From: Adhaeribacter_A terreus
GTDB lineage: Bacteria; Bacteroidota; Bacteroidia; Cytophagales; Hymenobacteraceae
NCBI RefSeq assembly: GCF_042657365.1
Contig: NZ_JBHSKT010000004.1
Span: 186,001 to 250,000, forward strand
DNA length: 64,000 bases
Reading direction: 5' to 3'
The position numbers and the translations under genes are program-made. Within the stretch, counting starts at the first letter, position 1, and each line of letters opens with the position of its first letter. A model generated the notes under the pieces. That model was not told the origin of the DNA, did no database searches, and saw nothing but the letters and a program-made list of their open reading frames with translations. Shown piece after piece: positions 1 through 7,597 of the stretch.

Positions 1-1409
1 TGTATAAACAACCCACGGTCGCCTTCACGGTTTATGGAATACTCCAGCGTTAGTACGCGATCGTAATACGTTACAATATGCAAACCGAAACCAGCAGCCA
101 TATTTAAGCGGTTTGTAAGATAATTGGTTTGCTCATAGCGATTCTCCAAAACGTAACCGGCGTCGGCAAACAAATTGAGGTACAAGGTAACAGGAATACG
201 GTTGAATTGGGGATTTTTTATGAATTTAAGTTCGATCTGGTTCAGATCTAACAACTCGCGCGAAAGTCCGTTTTTGAAAACGCCGTAATGCTGCCCCCCT
301 ATTACGTAAAGCTCATAGCCCCGGATGTAACTTTTATAACCCAACGCCACATTATCGTAATACGCTAAATTCTGAGCCAGCCGGCTTTGCGCTTCCAGCG
401 AATAACTGTAGTAGAATTTCTTTTTCAACGGCACATAATCGGAGAATTTTACCTGAGCGGTGGTATTGTGCTGGTTTCCGTTTACGGCAACTTGCTGGCT
501 TAAACTTAACTGCAGGTAATGGCCGGAAAGTGGATAAGAAAAAGTGTTCCGAAAATTGAGCGTGCGGGTTAATTCAAATTCCAGGTATTTGCGGTTTTGC
601 TGCTGGCTGAAGAATTCAGGATTTAAAATTAAGACCGAATCGGAAATTTGTTCCTGATGGTAGGATGTGGTGAAGGTGGTGCGTTTCTGGACGTTTTCGC
701 GCCAGATTATGGAGCCGGAAGCATAGCGTTTTTGAATGGGAAATCTATCTTCCTGGCGCAGCGTGAGCAGTTCGTTTTCAATAGTATTATAATCTACGGA
801 ATGGCTTTGGTAAATGGAACCGCCCACGCTGAAACCTAGGTTGCGCTTTTTATTGAAGTACGGAACGGTGTAAAAAAGCTCGTATTTGCGGTTGAAACCG
901 TGCTGAAAGTTGGCTTTCAGTTCTTCGTTGCGGCCCCGGAAATTATACTGCACCAGATGTAACCCGTAATCAATTCTATTAAAATCTTTCTTTTCCCACC
1001 AGGAGTTGAAGTTGCGATCGGCTAAAGAAAAAATGGGTACCGGAAATAAATACCAGCGTTCCTGCATTTCGAAAATGATGGTTAACCTTCCGTTCTGGCA
1101 AACGGTTTCGTAGCGCACCCACAAAAAAAGCTGCAGATTGAAAAGTCTTAAACGGTTTTGCTCCAAACGTTTTTCCAGGCCTTTTTCAGAAACTATTTCG
1201 CCTTCTTTGAAATCGAGTTCGGCGCGCAGCACGCGTTCTTTGGTTTTGCGGTTTCCTACAAAAGCAATGGCGGCAATTTCAAACTGATTGGTATCGGGAC
1301 AAAGCTCGAGTTTATTTGGCGCAGTGGGCAGACTGCCCGGCAACTTTTTAGAAACGGTATCGGGTGGGGCAAAAAAAGTAAGGAATAAAGCAAGCAGGCA
1401 GTTCAGCAC
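1..1409 (-). CDS. Omp85/BamA-like outer-membrane protein (3' end beyond window)
   Basis: The reverse strand is open from a GTG at 1409 to the window edge, about 469 codons; the C-terminus is outside. A short hydrophobic N-terminus (about residues 1-15) is followed by a POTRA-like domain at about 43-118, containing the motif IAFVGNRKTKERV, and then aromatic, alternating beta-strand sequence typical of an Omp85 barrel. The family inserts or transports proteins at the outer membrane; which substrate is served here is unknown. The GTG start lies 9 nt after the CBS gene's stop, and an in-frame TAA bars any earlier start, so the two are probably one operon. The signal region coincides with a 29-bp dispersed element at 1351-1379. 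Family call is firm, exact subfamily is not. Confidence 0.75.
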   Translation of the reverse strand, partial: MLNCLLALFLTFFAPPDTVSKKLPGSLPTAPNKLELCPDTNQFEIAAIAFVGNRKTKERVLRAELDFKEGEIVSEKGLEKRLEQNRLRLFNLQLFLWVRYETVCQNGRLTIIFEMQERWYLFPVPIFSLADRNFNSWWEKKDFNRIDYGLHLVQYNFRGRNEELKANFQHGFNRKYELFYTVPYFNKKRNLGFSVGGSIYQSHSVDYNTIENELLTLRQEDRFPIQKRYASGSIIWRENVQKRTTFTTSYHQEQISDSVLILNPEFFSQQQNRKYLEFELTRTLNFRNTFSYPLSGHYLQLSLSQQVAVNGNQHNTTAQVKFSDYVPLKKKFYYSYSLEAQSRLAQNLAYYDNVALGYKSYIRGYELYVIGGQHYGVFKNGLSRELLDLNQIELKFIKNPQFNRIPVTLYLNLFADAGYVLENRYEQTNYLTNRLNMAAGFGLHIVTYYDRVLTLEYSINREGDRGLFI

Positions 1410-1418
1410 GAAAGCAAA

Positions 1419-2084
1419 TTACATATTCAGATATTTCAGCAACAGATCGTAACGATCTTTATCGGCCTGGTTATCGGAGGTTTCCTGAAACTGCGCAATA
1501 ATGCGGTAATCGAACCTTTCAAGCGTGGCGATGATGCGGGTAAGATCCGTGGTGTTTATTTTGAGCGTGAGCTTGATCTTGTACGGGTCCATTTCATCCG
1601 GCGAAACGTAGGCGCTCAGAATTTTGGCGTCGTTGCTTTCTACGTGGCGGCTGATCTGGCTCAGAGAATAATCGCGTTCGGGCATGGAAAGTACCAGAAT
1701 TCCGCCCTGCCCCTGCAACGCCGACATTTGCCCGAAAGCGGCGATGGTATCGTTTACGGTTATAACGCCATAAAATTCCTGGTGCTCGTCTAAAACCGGT
1801 ACTACCTGAATTTTATTCTTGATAGCCACTTCCATAACCCGGTAAAAGTGCTGGTTGTACATTACGTACACGTCGTCGTAACCGAATTTTATGTTTTCGA
1901 GGCTCTGGTAATTATGGTCTTTCTCGATGATATCGTCTTCGGTAATTAAACCGAGATAATGACGATTTTTTACCACCGGCAACTGATTTACGCGAAATTC
2001 TTCCATCCACTTCACGGCTTTCTCGGTAGAGTCGGAAAGCTTGAGCGGCGGGATCATCGGGTTTATCAGTTCTTCGGCAATCAT
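1419..2084 (-). CDS. CBS-domain pair protein with ACT-like tail
   Basis: 221 aa. Two CBS motifs fill about residues 1-125 (for example LPVVKNRHYLGLITEDDII and VVPVLDEHQEFYGVITVND). Residues about 130-215 resemble an ACT domain, starting at GGILVLSMPERDYSLSQI. CBS pairs bind adenine nucleotides and usually sense energy state; ACT-like tails bind small ligands. The order CBS-CBS-ACT resembles AcuB-type proteins, but there is no acetoin gene nearby. It is cytosolic, with no signal peptide. It sits 9 nt upstream of the Omp85-like gene, so the two are probably co-transcribed. The ligand cannot be deduced. Confidence 0.8.
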   Translation of the reverse strand: MIAEELINPMIPPLKLSDSTEKAVKWMEEFRVNQLPVVKNRHYLGLITEDDIIEKDHNYQSLENIKFGYDDVYVMYNQHFYRVMEVAIKNKIQVVPVLDEHQEFYGVITVNDTIAAFGQMSALQGQGGILVLSMPERDYSLSQISRHVESNDAKILSAYVSPDEMDPYKIKLTLKINTTDLTRIIATLERFDYRIIAQFQETSDNQADKDRYDLLLKYLNM

Positions 2085-2151
2085 AATTTAAATACGAATG
2101 GCGTGCAGTTAAAGGTCGGGATTAATACCGAAACTACGCACTTAAAGTTTG

Positions 2152-2180
2152 AGTTTTTTCACCTAAAACCCTACCGTTTT
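2152..2180 (-). repeat. 29-bp A-tract element abutting a stop codon
   Basis: Reading on the minus strand, the first A of the element is the last A of the TGA stop of the hydrolase gene (2180-2182). It follows the type with CGGTAGGG in the core and ends AAAAAACT. It fills part of the 95-bp gap before the CBS gene. Confidence 0.85.
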
Positions 2181-2938
2181 CACGGATGTTCGGCTAAGTA
2201 TTTGGCTAAGATGCGGTTAAATTCTTCGGGATGCTCCATCATTGGCGCGTGTCCGCACTTGTCAATAAAATGCAGTTCCGAATTCTTTAGTAAACGGTTG
2301 AATTCGTGGGCTACAATGGGCGGCGTAATGGTATCATTTAATCCCCAAACCAAAAGCGTTGGCTTATCTATAGTCGTAATATCTTTGGACATGTTGTGGC
2401 GCTGCGCCGATTTGGCAATGGAAATTATGCGCAGGCACTTGGAGTTGGAATTCGTGATATCGAAAACTTCGTCGACGAGTTCTTTGGTGGCCACGTTCGG
2501 GTCGTAGAAAGTGTGCTTGGTACGCTCTTCCACGAAGCCGTAATTGCCGCGTTTCGGGAAGGTGCCGCCCATGGAATCTTCGAATAATCCGGAGCTGCCG
2601 GTAAGCACAATTCTTTTAACTTTTCCCGGATTTCTTAACGTGTAAACCAAACCTACGTGGCCGCCTAAAGAATTGCCTAAAAGCGTGAGGTTGCTCAGGT
2701 TTTTGAGTTTTACAAATTCGGAAATAAAATCGCTGAGGCCGGAAACGCCGGCTTTGGAAAGTGGCATTTCGTAAATGGGCATAAGCGGAATTACCACGCG
2801 GTAGTTATCTGAAAAGCCTTTAATTACGCCTTCCCAATTGCTTAACGCGCCGAACAAACCGTGTAAAAGCAACAAAACTTCGCCGCTGCCTTCGTCTATA
2901 TATTGAAATTCGCCTTCCTGTTTTACCGTGAGTTCCAT
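2180..2938 (-). CDS. Alpha/beta-fold hydrolase
   Basis: 252 aa, the full size for a single-domain alpha/beta hydrolase. The oxyanion region HGLFG lies near residue 26. The nucleophile elbow GNSLGG places Ser90, with the probable acid Asp202 in WGLNDTITPP and His230 in CGHAPMMEHP. No signal peptide is seen, so it is cytosolic. The proteins most like it by eye are esterases and MhpC-like C-C hydrolases; the substrate is unknown. The pabA-like gene lies upstream on the same strand across a 71-bp gap that holds a GC-rich repeat, so co-transcription is uncertain. The stop codon is fused to a 29-bp dispersed element. Confidence 0.85.
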   Translation of the reverse strand: MELTVKQEGEFQYIDEGSGEVLLLLHGLFGALSNWEGVIKGFSDNYRVVIPLMPIYEMPLSKAGVSGLSDFISEFVKLKNLSNLTLLGNSLGGHVGLVYTLRNPGKVKRIVLTGSSGLFEDSMGGTFPKRGNYGFVEERTKHTFYDPNVATKELVDEVFDITNSNSKCLRIISIAKSAQRHNMSKDITTIDKPTLLVWGLNDTITPPIVAHEFNRLLKNSELHFIDKCGHAPMMEHPEEFNRILAKYLAEHP

Positions 2939-2945
2939 CTCGAAA

Positions 2946-2992
2946 ATATTAACCCCACCCCTGCCCTCCTCTAAATCTGGGGAGGGAGATTA
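2946..2992. repeat. GC-rich dispersed repeat (CCCCACCCC / GGGGAGGGAG type)
   Basis: A C-run half and a G-run half separated by a short AT stretch make an imperfect palindrome. A clear relative lies at 47620-47654, where the same halves flank CTAAT. It occupies most of the gap between two minus-strand genes. Confidence 0.6.
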
Positions 2993-3009
2993 TGGGCAGT
3001 TTTTTAGCT

Positions 3010-3603
3010 TTATCCGATATCGTTTTTGGCTAATTTACCGGACAATCCTGCAATACTAAGCCAATTTCGGAGTATATCCAAACCATACGTAGTAAGCAGG
3101 GCTTCCGGGTGAAATTGCACCGCAAAAACCGAATGTTCCACGTGCCGGAAAGCCATAAGTTCGCCGGCTTTTGTTTGCGCCAGCGGCTTTAAAGTTTCCG
3201 GCAAATTAGAAAGCAATAACGAATGATAGCGCGTAACCGGCATGTTGCAGGGCAAGTCTTTAAACAACGAATCGTCTTCGCAGGTTATTTCGGAAACTTT
3301 GCCGTGCATGGGTTTGCTTGCTTTTTCCAGTTTCGCGCCGTAAAATTCGCCTAATGCCTGGTGGCCTAAACAGATGCCTAAAATGGGCAGTTTGTTGTGA
3401 TAATGCTGAATAACTTCCATTAAAACGCCGGCTTCGCCTGGTTTTCCCGGTCCGGGCGAAAGGATGATGCCGTTGAAGTTGTGCCTTTGAATTTCGGCTA
3501 AAGATACATCGTTGCGCAGCACCAATACTTCCTGGCCTAATTGCTGGAAATAGTCGCGCAGGTTGTAGGTGAAGGAATCGAAGTTATCAAGGAGGAGAAG
3601 CAA
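3010..3603 (-). CDS. pabA: Aminodeoxychorismate/anthranilate synthase glutaminase subunit
   Basis: 197 aa class I glutamine amidotransferase. It starts with the hallmark LLLDNFDSFTYNL; the nucleophile is Cys78 in GICLGHQ, and His165 and Glu167 stand in FHPEA. Such subunits release ammonia from glutamine for a chorismate-using partner (PabB for folate or TrpE for tryptophan). No trp or pabB gene is in the window, and the subunit stands alone, so I lean to PabA, though dual use (amphibolic PabA/TrpG) is common. Cytosolic. The ATG at 3603 starts directly with the conserved motif, so the start is secure. Confidence 0.88.
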   Translation of the reverse strand: MLLLLDNFDSFTYNLRDYFQQLGQEVLVLRNDVSLAEIQRHNFNGIILSPGPGKPGEAGVLMEVIQHYHNKLPILGICLGHQALGEFYGAKLEKASKPMHGKVSEITCEDDSLFKDLPCNMPVTRYHSLLLSNLPETLKPLAQTKAGELMAFRHVEHSVFAVQFHPEALLTTYGLDILRNWLSIAGLSGKLAKNDIG

Positions 3604-3613
3604 TGTGAATTAA

Positions 3614-4216
3614 TTATTCGATGTGCAGCCAAGTATATTTATTCTTGTCCCCAAATATAATACCACCACCTTCAGCAACGTGTAAAAAGATGGCATCATT
3701 TTTCAATTTTACTGAGTTTAAAGAATCAGGACCAATAATATCTCCTGACTTATCATCAACTAACGTTTGAGCAACAGTTTCGCCTTATGGTATCCTTTCG
3801 AAAATTTCAATCCAATCAAGGTCTTTCATTCCTTGAATTTCTGTTCCAGCCCCGTAAACTGTATATTCTTTATTAGCTCCGTTGTGAAGTATTAAGAGCC
3901 CTTTTTCAAAGGTTTTCTTATTGAAAATTAAGGCTGCAACATCTTTAAGGTTATCGTTATTAAAATTACCTTCAATAAAACTCGGTTTGGCGAAATCCGC
4001 TAGTTGATAAAGTTCATCAAGCTTTAATGATTTCATCTTTTCCGAAACCCAATCAGGAATTGATTCAATCCGCTTTTCAGGAACTATTGAAGAAGTATCA
4101 GCTATTTCAGGTTGATTTTCAATTTGATTTGATATAGTTTCTTGCTTAACCTCATTCTGGCAACCAGAAAAACCAGCAATCATCAATAAGACTAAACCTG
4201 ATTTTAGCTTTTGCAT
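3614..4216 (-). pseudogene. Putative lipoprotein gene interrupted by one in-frame stop
   Basis: The ATG at 4216 opens a lipoprotein: signal with lipobox GFSGC (Cys19), a low-complexity linker, then a compact domain containing NFNNDNLKDVAALIFNKK, like FG-GAP/VCBS-type periplasmic proteins. A TAA at 3785-3787 stops it at 143 aa after EIFERIP. The same frame continues without any shift for 56 more sense codons to a second TAA at 3614-3616, and the continuation (SGDIIGPDSLNSVKLKNDAI) reads like native protein. A single AAA-to-TAA change would explain it. The gene is noticeably more AT-rich than its neighbours, which may mean recent acquisition. A sequencing error remains possible. Confidence 0.6.
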
Positions 4217-4255
4217 TTTGATAATTTAAAGTGCGATTGAAGAAATAATTTCAGC

Positions 4256-4774
4256 TTAAAACAATCCCTTCAAAACACTCAGCAATGTTTTCGCAAAAGG
4301 CAGCACAAAACCGATCAGATCTAAAGCTAGCGGCGTTGCTTTTACCACGTACGGATAAATTACGGAAGTTTTGGAAGCGTTTTCCGCGATGCTGATGCCA
4401 GCCATTTGCGCAACGTAGAGCAGCAAACCCACCGCCATACACCATTTCAGCGCGCCGATGCCGGCTCCTAAAACGTTATCGAAAAGGCCCAGCGGCGTAA
4501 GGCCGATGACTTTTTTGAGCAAAATGCCTATCATTCTTACGCCCAAAATTATGAGCACAAAAACCACCAGAAAAGTAAGCAGCGGCAGCAAACCAAACAC
4601 GTCGCCCACAAAGCTTTTCATTACGGGAATGGCCGCGTTCAGCAGCTTCAGGCCGCCTAAAAACCCGATGATGAGCGCTACCAAAGAAACAATTTCCAGC
4701 AGCAAGCCTTTGCGGAAACCCATAAATGCGCCGTAGGCGATCGGCACGGCCAGAAACCAGTCGAAAGTAGTCAA
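4256..4774 (-). CDS. CvpA family membrane protein
   Basis: 172 aa with four hydrophobic segments (about residues 5-25, 27-48, 62-88 and 103-125). The opening FDWFLAVPIAYGAFMGFRKG is the usual start of CvpA family proteins, which are inner-membrane proteins linked to colicin V production in E. coli and to envelope stress elsewhere. The molecular role is unsettled. Downstream of the yqeY gene on the same strand, separated by a hairpin (4802-4833). Confidence 0.85.
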   Translation of the reverse strand: MTTFDWFLAVPIAYGAFMGFRKGLLLEIVSLVALIIGFLGGLKLLNAAIPVMKSFVGDVFGLLPLLTFLVVFVLIILGVRMIGILLKKVIGLTPLGLFDNVLGAGIGALKWCMAVGLLLYVAQMAGISIAENASKTSVIYPYVVKATPLALDLIGFVLPFAKTLLSVLKGLF

Positions 4775-4800
4775 GGCAGGAAAAATTTAAAAATTCAAAA

Positions 4801-4834
4801 TAAACCTCACAGATCTTAGAAACCTGTGAGGTTT
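4801..4834. repeat. Perfect inverted repeat AACCTCACAG / CTGTGAGGTT
   Basis: Ten-base arms around a short AT-rich loop in the 76-bp gap between cvpA-like and yqeY-like genes. A T-run is not directly attached on either side, so it may be a dispersed palindrome rather than a terminator, though a processing or termination role for the yqeY transcript is possible. Confidence 0.6.
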
Positions 4835-4850
4835 GAAAACGGTTCAGAAA

Positions 4851-5312
4851 TTAAACGTCGGTGTTGTTTAAAAGCGCGTTTACGGCGTTGGAAATGGCTT
4901 TCCCGTCGGCTTGTCCGGAAAGTTCGCGCGCGGCTACGCCCATTACTTTTCCTAAATCAGAAGGTCCGGTTGCGCCTACCCGCTGAATAATTTCGTATAA
5001 TTTTATGCGCAGATCCCCTTCATCGAGTTGCGCCGGCAGGTATTCTTCAATTACAGCCAGCTCCGCCAGTTCCACTTCTTCCAGGTCCGAACGGTATTGT
5101 TTTTTATAAACTTCCGCCGATTCACGACGTTGCTTGGCAGCTTTGTTCAGCAGTTTTAATTCCGCATCCGGGGTTAAAGCTTCGGCAGCGCCTTTCTCGG
5201 TTTCAGCCAGCATGATCTGGCTTTTTATGCTGCGCAGGGCCTGTAAACGCACTTTATCTTTCGCCAGCATCGCTTGCTTAATATCGGCTTCAATTCTTTC
5301 TTTTAAGCTCAT
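4851..5312 (-). CDS. yqeY: GatB/YqeY domain protein
   Basis: 153 aa, the normal length. It matches the YqeY family throughout: the basic helix LKERIEADIKQAMLAKDK, the KSQIMLAE stretch, EEYLPAQLDEGDL, and the C-terminal DLGKVMGVAARELSGQADG. The fold is shared with the tRNA-binding tail of the amidotransferase subunit GatB, so a tRNA-linked role is presumed but unproven. Cytosolic. The ATG at 5312 is backed by the conserved N-terminus. Confidence 0.9.
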   Translation of the reverse strand: MSLKERIEADIKQAMLAKDKVRLQALRSIKSQIMLAETEKGAAEALTPDAELKLLNKAAKQRRESAEVYKKQYRSDLEEVELAELAVIEEYLPAQLDEGDLRIKLYEIIQRVGATGPSDLGKVMGVAARELSGQADGKAISNAVNALLNNTDV

Positions 5313-5607
5313 AGTTTTTATAATTTGGGAATTTAAAGATTTGGAAATAGATCAAATTCCGCCTCTCAGATCATTTAATTTTAAACAATGTAACAATTCA
5401 GCCAGTAAGCCATTTTAACACTTTTTTGGCCAAAAACCCTACCGTTTGGGAAAGTACGGAGAAAGCCATGAAAGATATAAATAAAAGGCCGTATTTTTGG
5501 TTTCGATTTTTAGACTGTTCGATATTTGATTATTCGATGTAAAAAAAGAATAATTAATATGAACCTTGTCGAACAATCGAACTTCGAACCATCGAACAAT
5601 CGAAACA
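5313..5607. other. Divergent intergenic region with repeats
   Basis: This 295-bp spacer separates the minus-strand yqeY from the plus-strand pdxJ and must hold both promoters. It contains one 29-bp element (5420-5448). Just before pdxJ (5573-5606) there are two copies of ATCGAACAATCGAA-like sequence plus related GTTCGAT/TTCGATG half-sites at 5518-5540. I could not place a confident TAnnTTTG box. Confidence 0.5.
5420..5448 (-). repeat. 29-bp A-tract element
   Basis: First base C instead of A; otherwise the CGGTAGGG type ending AAAAAAGT, with exact spacing. It lies upstream of yqeY. Confidence 0.8.
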
Positions 5608-6333
5608 ATGACCAAACTGAGCGTAAATATAAACAAAATTGCCACCATCCGGAACGCGCGCGGCGGCAACAATCCTGATCTGGTAAAAGTAGCGCTGGAT
5701 TGCGAACGTTTCGGCGCCCAGGGAATTACCGTGCATCCACGCCCCGACGAACGCCACATTCGCTACCAGGACGTTTTCGACCTGAAAAAAGTAGTTACTA
5801 CCGAATTCAACATTGAAGGCAACCCTACCCCGGATTTCCTGGAGCTGGTAAAAAAAGTAAAACCCGAACAGGTAACCTTAGTGCCCGATGCCCCCGACGC
5901 CATCACCTCCAACGCCGGCTGGGATACCGTAAAACACCAGGCTTTTCTGAAACTTACTATTAAAGAACTTCAGGACTTAGGCATGCGCGTTTCTATTTTT
6001 GTAGACCCGGTTGCCGAAATGGTGGAAGCCGCCAAAGAAACCGGTACCGACCGCATTGAACTCTACACCGAAGCCTACGCCAGCAACTATCTCAAAAACC
6101 GCGAAGCCGCCATTGGACCTTACAAAACGGTAGCACTTTTGGCTCAAAAACTCGGCCTCGGTTTAAACGCCGGCCACGATCTGGACCTCGACAATCTGAA
6201 ATACCTGCACCAGCATTTACCGGGCTTGCTCGAAGTTTCTATCGGCCACGCCCTGATCTGCGATGCGCTTTACTACGGCCTGGAAAATACCATTCAGCTT
6301 TACCTTCGTCAGTTAGAAAATTTTGATCAATAG
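5608..6333 (+). CDS. pdxJ: Pyridoxine 5'-phosphate synthase
   Basis: 241 aa from the ATG at 5608, where the family signature TKLSVNINKIATIRNARGG begins; the frame is open further upstream but only through the TCGAACAA repeats. PdxJ condenses 1-deoxyxylulose 5-phosphate with 3-amino-2-oxopropyl phosphate, the last step of the DXP-dependent vitamin B6 route. Visible signatures are HPRPDERHI, FNIEGNPT, FVDPV, IELYTE and the active-site LNAGHDLDL near the C-terminus. Cytosolic TIM barrel. Its end overlaps mnmH by 11 nt. A segment reading YKTVALLAQKL (6124-6152) matches the 29-bp dispersed element with exact spacing. Confidence 0.95.
   Translation: MTKLSVNINKIATIRNARGGNNPDLVKVALDCERFGAQGITVHPRPDERHIRYQDVFDLKKVVTTEFNIEGNPTPDFLELVKKVKPEQVTLVPDAPDAITSNAGWDTVKHQAFLKLTIKELQDLGMRVSIFVDPVAEMVEAAKETGTDRIELYTEAYASNYLKNREAAIGPYKTVALLAQKLGLGLNAGHDLDLDNLKYLHQHLPGLLEVSIGHALICDALYYGLENTIQLYLRQLENFDQ
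6124..6152 (+). repeat. Possible 29-bp A-tract element inside pdxJ
   Basis: AAAACGGTAG, TTTT at 13-16 offset by one and AAAAACT at the end give the full pattern at exact spacing. It encodes KTVALLAQK in the helix before the conserved glycine-histidine loop. Because this is a plausible native helix, convergence by chance cannot be excluded. Confidence 0.4.
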
Positions 6334-7357
6334 AATTCCCATTTCCGAAGTACTTCAACTCAAAGAAAACCTGCCGCTGCTGGATATCCGTTCGCCGAAA
6401 GAATTTGCGGCCGGCCATATTCCGGGTGCGAAGAGTTTTCCGCTTTTTTCGGATGAACAACGCCACCAGATCGGCACGGCTTACAAGCAAATTTCGCAGG
6501 AAAAAGCCGTTTTGCTGGGGCTGGATTTCTTTGGTCCGAACATGAGCACGATGGTGAAGCAAGCCAAAAAGCTGGCGCCGGAAAAAGAAGTTTTGCTGCA
6601 TTGCTGGCGCGGCGGCATGCGCAGCCAAAGCGTGGCCTGGCTTTTAGATCTGGCCGGTTTCAACGTTCATTTGCTTGATTTCGGCTACAAAAGTTACCGC
6701 CATTTTGTGCTGGAGCAATTCGAGAAAACCTACCCAATGCTTTTAATCGGCGGCGCCACCGGTAGCGGCAAAACCGAAATTCTGCAGGAATTACAAAAAC
6801 TTGGCGAACCGGTGATTGACCTCGAAAAACTGGCGAATCACAAAGGCTCTGCGTTCGGCAACATTGGCATGTCACCGCAAGGAACCATCGAGCAATTTGA
6901 GAATGATCTGGCATTGGAACTGGCCGCTTTAGACCGCAACAAAACCACCTGGCTCGAAGATGAAAGCGTGAGCATCGGCAAAGTGAACGTGCCCAAACCT
7001 TTCCACGAACAGATGCGCGCCGCGCCGGTTTTAAAACTCGATGTTCCACGGGAAATCCGCGTTCGGAAACTGGCCGAAGAATATTGTCAGGTTGAAAAGG
7101 AAGTACTGGCCGAAGCAATTCATAAAATCAAAAAGCGCCTCGGCGGTTTGGCATACCAGGAAGCCTTAGCCGCCATTGAAGCTGGCGATATGGAGAAAAT
7201 GGTGGAGATCGCCTTGGTTTACTACGATAAAGCCTATCAGTTCGAGCTGGATCACAAAGAAAATATCCGGATCATAAACGTACCGCTGGAAACTACGAAT
7301 GCAGCTAAAAATGCGGAGATTGTGCTGCAGTCGGCGAAGAAAAACGGTATGCTTTAG
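6323..7357 (+). CDS. mnmH: tRNA 2-selenouridine synthase
   Basis: 344 aa, also called SelU/YbbB. An N-terminal rhodanese domain carries the catalytic Cys94 in LLHCWRGGMRSQ, followed by a P-loop domain with GGATGSGKT at 143-151. It replaces sulfur of 2-thiouridine at the wobble base of tRNAs for Lys, Glu and Gln by selenium, through a geranylated intermediate. It needs selenophosphate, which selD downstream supplies. The start is a TTG at 6323, overlapping the pdxJ end. The last codons and the TAG stop lie inside a 29-bp dispersed element, so the terminal residues NGML are element-encoded. Confidence 0.93.
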   Translation: MINRIPISEVLQLKENLPLLDIRSPKEFAAGHIPGAKSFPLFSDEQRHQIGTAYKQISQEKAVLLGLDFFGPNMSTMVKQAKKLAPEKEVLLHCWRGGMRSQSVAWLLDLAGFNVHLLDFGYKSYRHFVLEQFEKTYPMLLIGGATGSGKTEILQELQKLGEPVIDLEKLANHKGSAFGNIGMSPQGTIEQFENDLALELAALDRNKTTWLEDESVSIGKVNVPKPFHEQMRAAPVLKLDVPREIRVRKLAEEYCQVEKEVLAEAIHKIKKRLGGLAYQEALAAIEAGDMEKMVEIALVYYDKAYQFELDHKENIRIINVPLETTNAAKNAEIVLQSAKKNGML

Positions 7358-7369
7358 AGCTGAAAAAGT
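7341..7369 (+). repeat. 29-bp A-tract element spanning the mnmH stop (reference copy)
   Basis: Pattern used for all copies: positions 1-10 AAAACGSTAK, 11-12 variable (often G or C first), 13-16 T-tract, 17-22 free, 23-27 A-tract, 28-29 GT or CT. Here positions 1-17 hold the last mnmH codons and its TAG stop. Two sub-types recur, CGGTAG and CGCTAT, with fewer mixed forms. Spacing is constant at 29 bp. Confidence 0.9.
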
Positions 7370-7381
7370 CAAAATAAAGAA

Positions 7382-7577
7382 AAGTCCCCCTTTGGAGGGG
7401 TTGGGGGAGGAACACTTTATTGAAGATTCGTATTACGAAGATTCTCCCCTTGAGGGGAGTTAGAGGGGTGTTTCTCTACACACGATCCCCCCCCGGCTCC
7501 CCTCAAGGGGAGAGTTTTGCATAACGTAAAAATCAACAAAAGTAAAAATCATCCCCCTACCCCCTCCGAAGGGGGAC
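7382..7577. repeat. Nested inverted-repeat element between mnmH and selD
   Basis: The outer arms begin GTCCCCCTTTGGAGGGG and, in reverse complement at the right end, GTCCCCCTTCGGAGGGG. An inner pair of arms carries CTCCCCTTGAGGGGAG at about 7443-7458 and 7491-7512. The whole is about 195 bp with no coding frame of note, a MITE-like non-autonomous element. It separates two genes of one pathway, so it may affect coupled expression. Confidence 0.7.
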
Positions 7578-7597
7578 AAACGCAATAATTTAAGAAG

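Noticed and set aside
5566..5607. Longer PdxJ N-terminus
   Set aside because: The codons come from TCGAACAA repeats and the family start TKLSVNINK follows the ATG at 5608.
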